Source: an uncultured bacterium (lineage in GTDB: Bacteria > Bacillota > Limnochordia > DTU080 > JAAYLA01). Taken from it: 14,816 nucleotides of DNA. Position numbers and translations under genes: made by a program. The notes under the pieces were generated by a model that made no database searches, was not told where the DNA came from, and saw nothing but the letters and a program-made list of their open reading frames with translations. Positions 1 to 5,443 of the stretch are shown piece by piece (the stretch's first letter is position 1; each line of letters begins with the position of its first letter). Location of the stretch: contig CALKAQ010000165.1 of NCBI GenBank assembly GCA_937983075.1, forward strand, positions 1 through 14,816, read 5' to 3'.

Positions 1-92
1 ATTTCTTGGAACTTTTCAATCGGCGAATTACGGTAATTTTACACCGGCGTTAACATGATTTAATTTCAGAAGCTCCACTGCATCAAACTTGG

Positions 93-120
93 CCTCCTGA
101 GGCACACCACTCTCGGGAGG
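93..120 (+). promoter_or_regulatory. Hairpin burying the Shine-Dalgarno of the first gene
   Basis: CCTCCTGAG (93-101) pairs with CTCGGGAGG (112-120) over nine positions, with one G-U wobble and a 10-nt loop. The right arm is the GGGAGG ribosome-binding site of the gene starting at 128, seven bases downstream. In RNA the site would be fully paired when the stem forms, so translation could depend on opening it (temperature, ligand, protein or a translating ribosome). Four Ts follow the stem, so a weak intrinsic terminator for an upstream transcript is the alternative reading. The pairing is seen directly; the function is inference. Confidence 0.5.
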
Positions 121-127
121 TTTTGCC

Positions 128-847
128 ATGCAGACACGTCTTATTGTTTCGGTAACCTTCGCAATGATTCTCATCCTCTCTGCCGGGGCGGCGGCCCATC
201 GTCCGCTCTTCACGAATTCCGATACCAGTGATCCCGAATCGGCGTTGCGTGTTCCAAATCCCTCTACTTCTCACGTCATCTACGCCGAGCTCACCGAGTC
301 CGATCCCGTCCAGTGGTTCGTCTTCGAAATTGAAAAGCCGCAGGAAATCCCGATCCTTATTGGCGTACCCGCTGGGATCTCACCTGACGATTTTCGCCCG
401 GGTGTGGTGCTCTTGGGTCCAGGGTGGTCTGAACCGCCACGAGAGTTCACGCTTCCGCCGTCAATTGAAGATGGCGCTCGCGTTATCACCATTCGCTCGG
501 GAGAGAATGCCGAGCCGTTTTATGAACCGATCACAGGCACGAAGTCGCAGATTTTCGTCGAGACGAAGGTTCAATTTGAAGAGGTCGGCACGTATTACGG
601 CGCCATATACGAAGCGGATGGGCAAGAGGGGAAGCTCTGGGTCGGAATCGGGAAAAGTGAAGGCTTTTCGTGGCGTGATGCCCTTCGGCTACCCGGATGG
701 ATCCGCGACGTGCGGCAGTTCCACGAAGTCTCCGGATGGCCACCTTGGGCGTATATTGCCACGCTGAGCCTTCTCGCCATCGTTTTGGGCGCCTTCGCGT
801 GGATGCGATTGCGAAGGCGCCGAGAACGATCGAAAAAATTTGGTTGA
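128..847 (+). CDS. Exported, C-terminally anchored membrane protein of unknown function
   Basis: The 239-residue protein has an N-terminal signal peptide (about residues 1-23, hydrophobic core then AGAAAH). An extracytoplasmic region of about 170 residues follows, rich in beta-prone and proline-containing stretches. A C-terminal transmembrane helix (about 206-226, AYIATLSLLAIVLGAFAW) leads into a basic tail (RLRRRRERSKK). This is a type I topology with the bulk outside and a short cytoplasmic stop-transfer tail. The ATG at 128 is preceded by GGGAGG with a 7-base gap, which fixes the start. I do not recognise the family; a beta-sandwich ectodomain is plausible but not shown. No partner gene is close by: the next gene begins about 750 bp downstream, across the repeat array. 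An 11-bp perfect inverted repeat lies in the last coding stretch. Confidence 0.8.
   Translation: MQTRLIVSVTFAMILILSAGAAAHRPLFTNSDTSDPESALRVPNPSTSHVIYAELTESDPVQWFVFEIEKPQEIPILIGVPAGISPDDFRPGVVLLGPGWSEPPREFTLPPSIEDGARVITIRSGENAEPFYEPITGTKSQIFVETKVQFEEVGTYYGAIYEADGQEGKLWVGIGKSEGFSWRDALRLPGWIRDVRQFHEVSGWPPWAYIATLSLLAIVLGAFAWMRLRRRRERSKKFG
788..821 (+). repeat. Perfect 11-bp inverted repeat inside the 3' coding end
   Basis: GGCGCCTTCGC (788-798) and GCGAAGGCGCC (811-821) are perfect reverse complements separated by 12 bases. They lie in the codons for the membrane helix and basic tail of the first gene, 26 bp before its stop. No U-tract follows, so this is not a classic intrinsic terminator; an mRNA 3'-end stabilising hairpin is possible. 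Confidence 0.5.
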
Positions 848-1077
848 AGAATAGTGTGTGTTTTTCGGGGTGTCACAAGCGCCAAGGGGAACCTCCGGGA
901 TCAATCGACGAACGTGTTTCGATGCTCTGGGACTTGACAAGCCTGCTGCTTATACCACACTTTTGGGGTGCTCATTGGTCCACGCGGTTGCGAGCTGCAC
1001 TACGTTCGCGGTACGAGGTGATTCATCTTGCACAGCGGACTTGTGCCTGGGTGACCTGCATCATGGGGCGCTACACG

Positions 1078-1477
1078 GTGGGGTGGAGAGAAATTACGCC
1101 AGAATGTTGGGCTTGCGACGCATGGGTGCGCGGTAAGCCCAGAATCCTGGGGTTATTGTCGGAATAATGCCAGAAACTTGGGCTTGCGGAGGGGCGGCGC
1201 GTGATAGGCCCAGTATCCTGGGCTTGTTGATGAAATAGTCCCAGAAGTTCGGGCTTATTGCGCAACTGGAGCAGAATTATCCCAGAAAGCTGGGCTTGTT
1301 GGCGGGACGGAGCGAAACAAGCCTAACATCCTGGGCCTGCTGTCGGCATAGTCCCGCAAACTTGGGACTGTTGATGATGCAGGGGCAGGAAGCATGCACT
1401 GTTGATGATATAAACAAGGGATATTCTCTGCCACCGGTCATATAACGCGGCGATCCGGCGCGGTTGATGATGTAAAC
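1078..1477 (+). repeat. Degenerate, helically phased dyad array (31- and 40/41-bp units)
   Basis: The gene-free stretch 848-1595 holds about ten related units. The core is CCCAG-N4-CTGGG followed by CTTGTTG. Taking the first G of the central GGG as anchor, clear copies lie at 1109, 1149, 1180, 1220, 1251, 1292, 1333 and 1364, with spacings of 40, 31, 40, 31, 41, 41 and 31 bp. A weaker 31-bp unit can be placed at 1078-1108. The flank GTTGATGA continues the lattice at 1401 and 1463. Copies after a 40/41-bp step mostly have full dyads (1138-1151, 1209-1222, 1281-1294); copies after 31-bp steps carry CTTGGG or TTCGGG instead. The 31-bp step is three helical turns and 40/41 bp is four, so all copies face the same side. 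Unit lengths are not multiples of three, which argues against coding. A multimeric operator or partition-type site is possible. The rest of 848-1595 shows nothing I can name. Confidence 0.75.
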
Positions 1478-1595
1478 TGCCTCAAAACGAGCATATCCAG
1501 CGGACTCCGGACAGAAGTCGACAAAGGAAAACTCGAGTGCAAGAAGAATGTGCAGAGACGAAATGGTTCTGCTTGCAACTACTCGGAGGTATCAT

Positions 1596-2162
1596 ATGGA
1601 TTATTCCGTATCACTTGCGGCCGGCTCTCGCCGGTCTGTCTGGCCACTGCTCGGTTGGACCTATCTCTTTACGGTGCTTGGATTTCCGTTACATGAAGCA
1701 GGACATGCCTTGATCTACCTTCTTAAAGGCATTGATTTCACCATGACCATCAATCGGGTCATCCCAGACACGATGATCGTGGCTGGTGAATTGGCCGGGC
1801 CTGTCGTGACACTCTTGGCAGGATGGTTCGGAATTTGGCTGCTGATGTCCGGGAAGCTCGACGCCACTGCGGCTTACGGACTGGTATTGGGGCAACTGCT
1901 TACCAGGCCCCCGCTCCACATCGCCATGCTGTTTTTCGGCCTGGGAGGGAACGACGAGACGCTGGCGGCTAACCTTCTTGGAGTCCACCAGGCGGTAGTG
2001 ATACTGCCGGCTTTCGCACTTTTCGTAGGCTCTTTGGTGTTTGCGATCAGGCACATGCGATCTCGAGGAGTTCCATATTGGTATGTCGGCCCGGCATTCG
2101 CGGCTGCGGTAGCTGCGATCCTTACGGTCTTATACTTGGAAATCCTGCTCTTTGATATCTAA
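1596..2162 (+). CDS. Polytopic membrane protein with HEAGH zinc-metalloprotease motif (M50-like)
   Basis: The 188-residue protein has four or five hydrophobic segments. The first contains HEAGH (residues 33-37), an HExxH zinc motif inside a membrane helix as in site-2-protease (M50) intramembrane metalloproteases. AGPVVTLLAG (67-76) resembles the conserved GP-containing segment that follows in M50 proteins. The usual C-terminal LDG/NPDG motif is absent; a GGNDE stretch (117-121) could supply the third acidic ligand, as in some short M50-like membrane proteins. ATG 1596 is chosen because GGAGGT precedes it by five bases; an earlier in-frame ATG at 1548 has no such site. The gene follows the repeat array and ends 19 bp from the convergent phosphatidyltransferase gene. 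Protease activity is inferred from the motif only; a non-proteolytic relative cannot be excluded. Confidence 0.65.
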   Translation: MDYSVSLAAGSRRSVWPLLGWTYLFTVLGFPLHEAGHALIYLLKGIDFTMTINRVIPDTMIVAGELAGPVVTLLAGWFGIWLLMSGKLDATAAYGLVLGQLLTRPPLHIAMLFFGLGGNDETLAANLLGVHQAVVILPAFALFVGSLVFAIRHMRSRGVPYWYVGPAFAAAVAAILTVLYLEILLFDI

Positions 2163-2181
2163 AGCTTAATTGTGGGCGAAG

Positions 2182-2865
2182 CTATTCGGTTGGTTCGAGC
2201 CGTGATTTCTCCGCCTCAGGTGTGTGGAAAGACTCCCTTTCGCTCGGAGTCAGGCGGAGCCAAGCGGGCAGCCAGGACCAAACCCAAGTGCGCAGACGTT
2301 CGGGCAGCCCGTTGATGAAGAGCTCAATGACCCACTTCAGCCTTTTGTAGTTGAGAACGGCGATCACCGCGACCCAAATGAAGTAGAGTTTGAACTCGGG
2401 AATGTCGTTCATGAACGCCAATACGGGCAAGGCGAGGTGCAGCGGCAGCATAAAGATCAGCAGCACGGTGTCGACCGGCCGCATGCCGTACGTGACGAGG
2501 CACACACCAAGCCATGCGGCGAGAAGCGCCCCAGGGATGTAACCGGAGCGTGCAAGCGCGACACACATCGCAAATGCCAAAGCGCAATCAATGAAGATGT
2601 CGCGTTTTCCGAGCCAGGAGGCCGGCAGGTGCGAGCGGCGTGCGATCCGGCCGTCAACGGCATCGGTCGTCCAGAGCAGCAGGCTGTATTGCACCAGGCG
2701 CCTTAATGCGTCGATGGTCGCTTCCCAAGGCAGCCATACGAGGACAATACTCCCGATGAGACGGGAGAGCGTGAGCACGTCCGCTAAGCCCCGGGCCCAC
2801 CGAACGGGTTTGCCGGGCGACTGAACGATCATGGGTGCACTGTTTTTTCCGAGGTAATCGCTCAT
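2182..2865 (-). CDS. CDP-alcohol phosphatidyltransferase family membrane protein
   Basis: This 227-residue integral membrane protein carries the CDP-alcohol phosphotransferase signature: D68-x2-DG-x2-AR, then G86, D89 and D93. The family moves a phospho-diacyl or related group from a CDP-linked donor to an alcohol such as glycerol-3-phosphate, inositol or another polyol, at the cytoplasmic membrane. The aspartates keep canonical spacing, but the glycine is one residue later than in the standard motif (AR-x9-G-x2-D rather than AR-x8-G-x3-D). About five or six hydrophobic helices are visible (roughly 37-47, 60-68, 93-115, 118-150, 155-180). The C-terminal tail is charged. ATG 2865 is preceded by GGAGGG about four bases away. 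The acceptor alcohol cannot be told from sequence, so no pgsA-type symbol is given. The gene is divergent from the SRPBCC operon and convergent with the HEAGH protein gene. Confidence 0.85.
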   Translation of the reverse strand: MSDYLGKNSAPMIVQSPGKPVRWARGLADVLTLSRLIGSIVLVWLPWEATIDALRRLVQYSLLLWTTDAVDGRIARRSHLPASWLGKRDIFIDCALAFAMCVALARSGYIPGALLAAWLGVCLVTYGMRPVDTVLLIFMLPLHLALPVLAFMNDIPEFKLYFIWVAVIAVLNYKRLKWVIELFINGLPERLRTWVWSWLPAWLRLTPSERESFHTPEAEKSRLEPTE

Positions 2866-3031
2866 AGGCCCTCCATCCCATAAGACGAAATGATGGCGGC
2901 TTTTCGTGGATGAGCGAGCATCGGCGGTTGTTCCGATTTGATCCAAAATATTAGATGCCGTTCAAGGGATTGCCTCCTTTTTCAAACAAATCTGTTGTTG
3001 ATCCAATGCCACGTGAAGGGGTCAGGTGAAG

Positions 3032-3652
3032 ATGGCCGAGCGGTACAACAATATCTCCAGCGAGGCGGTCGAAGCGGCTACGGGCAAAACATGGGAGGAA
3101 TGGTTTGCCCTGCTGGACGAAGAAGGGGCGGAGAACCTGTCGCACAAAGAGATTGCGGCGCTGCTCCTGAACAAAGGCTATTTGCTCGAAACGGCTGGCT
3201 GGTGGGCTCAGAGCATCACCGTAGGCTATGAGTATGCCAAAGGCCTCAGGGTCAAGGGGCAGACAGTCGATGCCGGGTTCCAAATCGGTGTGCAAAAGAC
3301 TATCCCCGTGGAACATGAACGGCTGTGGAACTTCCTCACTAGTCCCGAGGGATTGCGCATCTGGTTGGGAGATGACATCGACCGGCTGGAGTTGGCCAAA
3401 GGTGCGACTTATCAAACGGCAAACGGCACGTCAGGGGAAGTGCGCAGCGTCGTTCCAGGAGAAAAACTGCGGCTGACCTGGCAGCCAGCGCATTGGGAAA
3501 ATCGCAGCACGCTGCAGCTTTATCTAACGGCCAAAGGCGACAAGACGGCGTTGCGTTTTCATCAAGAAAAGCTGGCGGATGCAAAGCAGCGGAGTGAGAT
3601 GAAAGAACATTGGCAGAACGTGCTCAAGAACATCGCAGCGTCCGTCATCTGA
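3032..3652 (+). CDS. SRPBCC (AHSA1-like) domain protein with N-terminal DUF4287-like region
   Basis: The 206-residue protein appears cytoplasmic, with no signal peptide. Residues about 1-75 form a helical region (TGKTWEEWFALLD, SHKEIAALL, GWWAQSITVGYEYAKGLR) that resembles DUF4287-like N-termini often fused to SRPBCC proteins. Residues about 85-206 match an AHSA1-type SRPBCC domain: KTIPVEHERLWNFLTSPEGLRIWLG at its start, GEVRSVVPGEKLRLTW in the middle, and a C-terminal helix EMKEHWQNVLKNI. These domains form hydrophobic-ligand pockets; the ligand here is unknown. ATG 3032 has AAGGGG ten bases upstream. GTG 3026, in the same frame and four bases from the same site, is an alternative start. 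It is the first gene of a three-gene plus-strand cluster, 39 bp before the next. Confidence 0.85.
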   Translation: MAERYNNISSEAVEAATGKTWEEWFALLDEEGAENLSHKEIAALLLNKGYLLETAGWWAQSITVGYEYAKGLRVKGQTVDAGFQIGVQKTIPVEHERLWNFLTSPEGLRIWLGDDIDRLELAKGATYQTANGTSGEVRSVVPGEKLRLTWQPAHWENRSTLQLYLTAKGDKTALRFHQEKLADAKQRSEMKEHWQNVLKNIAASVI

Positions 3653-3691
3653 TCAATGGAAAAGCACCACAGCATAGAAAGGATGATCTCG

Positions 3692-4336
3692 ATGCTCCGC
3701 CGTGTATGGTTAAGTATCGCATTGGTGTTTGCCCTAGCCGTCTACGCAGGGGCAGCCGACGGCAGCACGGCCCCGAATGTGCACGTTGCAGCCGGCGGCG
3801 AGCTGATGTTTGAGCGGCCTGCGGATTTCGGATTGGCCGTACATCGCGATCAAGTGTTGGTACGAAGCATGATCCCTCCGTGCGACGACGGCTTCGACTA
3901 TTGCCTCTACTACTTGGGCGACGAGCTGGCAGGCACCAACTTCCAAAGCGCGGGCATACGGATGGAACGGCGGAAGGATTTGACCACGCCGGAAGCGTGC
4001 CTGTTTACGCCACCGGAAGGATACACGGATTTTCAACCTGCCGTGCGCCGGGAAGACGGTTTTGCTGTCAGCGTCTTTGCGCCGGTACAAAACGCGGCGG
4101 CAGGACACTACTCCGACGGCAAACTCTTTCGCCTTTTCCTTGACGAAGCGACCTGCTTCGAGGTGGAAACGCGCATTGCAGCGAGTCGATTTGAGCATTA
4201 CGCCGAAGGAACCATTCGTGAGTTCACGCAAGAGCAGCGGAATGCTTTGGAAGACCGGCTCAACGATGTCGTCCGAGCCATCCGCCTGGTGGCTCGGCCA
4301 GACGTCGTGTTGTTTGAACCCTCTCGAAGCATCTAA
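3692..4336 (+). CDS. Secreted protein with conserved cysteines, function unknown
   Basis: The 214-residue protein begins with a clear signal peptide (MLRRVWLSIALVFALAVYAGAADG, two arginines then a hydrophobic core and an A-x-A cleavage region). The mature part has four cysteines: a PPCDDGFDYCLYY pair, one in EACLF and one in ATCFEVE. This fits an exported, disulfide-bonded protein or inhibitor-like fold, but I recognise no named family. ATG 3692 is chosen because AAAGGA lies eight bases upstream; in-frame ATGs at 3656 and 3683 have poorer sites and would lengthen the n-region. It sits 39 bp after the SRPBCC gene and 22 bp before the ABM gene, so the three are probably co-transcribed. Confidence 0.75.
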   Translation: MLRRVWLSIALVFALAVYAGAADGSTAPNVHVAAGGELMFERPADFGLAVHRDQVLVRSMIPPCDDGFDYCLYYLGDELAGTNFQSAGIRMERRKDLTTPEACLFTPPEGYTDFQPAVRREDGFAVSVFAPVQNAAAGHYSDGKLFRLFLDEATCFEVETRIAASRFEHYAEGTIREFTQEQRNALEDRLNDVVRAIRLVARPDVVLFEPSRSI

Positions 4337-4358
4337 ACCCTTTCAAAGGAGATCTGAC

Positions 4359-4679
4359 ATGTCAGAAAATGCGACCATCTACCGTGTCGACAAATTCGTC
4401 GTGCCCGAAGCCGTACGGGAAGAATTCTTGGCCAGAATTCGTCAGACGCATGAGCTGCTCCGGCACCAGCCCGGCTTCATACGGGACGCCATCTTGGAGC
4501 AAATTTCCGGACCCGGCAAGTACAACATCGTCACGGTGGCCGAGTGGAAAGACCAGCAGTCGATTGATGCCGCCCGTGCAGTGGTCATGCAAGCTCACGC
4601 GGAGAGCGGGTTCAATCCGCAGGAGACGATGCAGCGCCTGGGCATTGAAGCGGACATTGCCAACTACAAGCCGATCTAG
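4359..4679 (+). CDS. Antibiotic biosynthesis monooxygenase (ABM) fold protein
   Basis: The 106-residue protein matches the small dimeric alpha/beta-barrel ABM fold. YRVDKFVVPEAVREEFLARI, then LLRHQPGF, then the strand YNIVTVAEWKDQQSIDAARA give the family's order of strand, helix, PGF turn and (V/T)xWxD element. Members include quinol monooxygenases, haem-degrading enzymes and many uncharacterised proteins; the substrate here is not evident. ATG 4359 has AAAGGAG seven bases upstream. It is the last gene of the 3032-4679 cluster and is followed by a strong hairpin. Confidence 0.85.
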   Translation: MSENATIYRVDKFVVPEAVREEFLARIRQTHELLRHQPGFIRDAILEQISGPGKYNIVTVAEWKDQQSIDAARAVVMQAHAESGFNPQETMQRLGIEADIANYKPI

Positions 4680-4714
4680 ATCGGATCAGACACATCAACC
4701 GATGCTACAGCAAT

Positions 4715-4755
4715 GACGGCGGGTGATGCAGCTGATGAAGCTGCCCCCCGCCGTC
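4715..4755. terminator. Strong bipartite hairpin between convergent genes
   Basis: GACGGCGGG (4715-4723) pairs perfectly with CCCGCCGTC (4747-4755). Inside, GCAGC (4728-4732) pairs with GCTGC (4740-4744) around a 7-base loop. It lies between the ends of the ABM gene (+) and the lipoprotein gene (-), so it could end transcripts from both sides. Neither side has a clear T-run, so it is not a textbook rho-independent terminator. Confidence 0.6.
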
Positions 4756-4783
4756 GTGCGTCAGCGATCGTGCCGCAGCGCGC

Positions 4784-5245
4784 TCATCGGATCAACAGCT
4801 TGGCGGCATGGTCCGGATTGGGTGAGAGTTCAAACTGCACGACGAGCTCTTTTCCAGGGGTGGCGACGATTTGCGTTTCTCCCTTCCGATTCGGCCCCGA
4901 CGTCATTTCGGCGCAGACGGTCACGTCCCAAAGGCCTTCGATTAAAGAGTGCACCTTGCCCGTCGCCGCGCCGAGTGCGTGATCGATCGTCAAGTCCGTA
5001 AATCGCACGGGAACCGTGGCGATCGGAGCATCGCTGTGAAGTTTCATCTCTACTTTCAACTTGGAGACGTCATCGAGACCGGTCAGTTGGAAGTTAAACA
5101 CCAGAGTTTCAAGCACGTTCGAAACCGGAGGACCGCCGCTGCCTCTGCCATTGCTGGGTCTGGGCGACGGACTCTGAATGCAGCCGGCAAGAATCAGGGT
5201 GAAAAGAAGCATCCATGCAACACGCCATGTTGGGGTACAGCTCAC
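4784..5245 (-). CDS. Small lipoprotein of unknown function
   Basis: The 153-residue protein starts with a lipoprotein signal peptide: a positively charged n-region, hydrophobic MLLFTLI, then lipobox LAGC with the lipidated cysteine at residue 22. A flexible Pro/Ser/Gly linker follows (PSPRPSNGRGSGGPP), then a domain of about 110 residues with alternating hydrophobic beta strands (LVFNFQLTGLDD, LKVEMKLHSDAP, VQFELSPNPD), Ig-like in character. It should be anchored on the outer face of the cytoplasmic membrane. GTG 5245 is chosen because AAGGGG lies seven bases upstream; an in-frame ATG nearer the lipobox would leave almost no n-region, and the open frame extends to 5401 without a good start. 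No family is recognised. It is divergent from hsdM. Confidence 0.7.
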   Translation of the reverse strand: MSCTPTWRVAWMLLFTLILAGCIQSPSPRPSNGRGSGGPPVSNVLETLVFNFQLTGLDDVSKLKVEMKLHSDAPIATVPVRFTDLTIDHALGAATGKVHSLIEGLWDVTVCAEMTSGPNRKGETQIVATPGKELVVQFELSPNPDHAAKLLIR

Positions 5246-5287
5246 GCTGCAGCCCCTTTCTGCGTAATTTTCCGGTTGTTTACTCCG

Positions 5288-5317
5288 CCTATATTCAGAA
5301 TCCTTCCAGGGTTGCAA
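5288..5317 (-). promoter_or_regulatory. Candidate promoter for the lipoprotein gene
   Basis: On the minus strand TTGCAA (5317-5312) is followed after 18 bases by TATAGG (5293-5288), about 43 bp before the GTG start. Both boxes deviate from consensus, so this is only a plausible sigma-A type promoter. Confidence 0.3.
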
Positions 5318-5443
5318 GGAAAGCTTTCCGTGAATGCTGAAGTTGAACGTATTCAGCGCGGGGAGCAGCCTCTTCGGCCGGCGGTGCACTGCCATCCGCA
5401 AGCTCTGAAGGCTGCTCTCCGGGACGGGGGATCAGAGACGAGC

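Noticed and set aside
934..956. TTGACA with a nearby TATACC on the plus strand
   Set aside because: The gap between the hexamers is only about 11 bp, too short for a sigma-A promoter.
1098..1370. Possible CRISPR array or CRISPR remnant
   Set aside because: Repeats are short (about 18 bp) and degenerate, spacing is 31 or 40/41 bp with similar inter-repeat sequence, and no cas genes are present.
2937..3006. TTGATCCAA direct repeat in the divergent region before the SRPBCC gene
   Set aside because: Only nine bases in two copies with no symmetry; not distinguishable from chance.
4949..5443. N-terminal extension of HsdM back to an ATG at 4949
   Set aside because: It runs over the oppositely transcribed lipoprotein gene, does not resemble the family, and would make the protein far longer than the roughly 680-residue norm.
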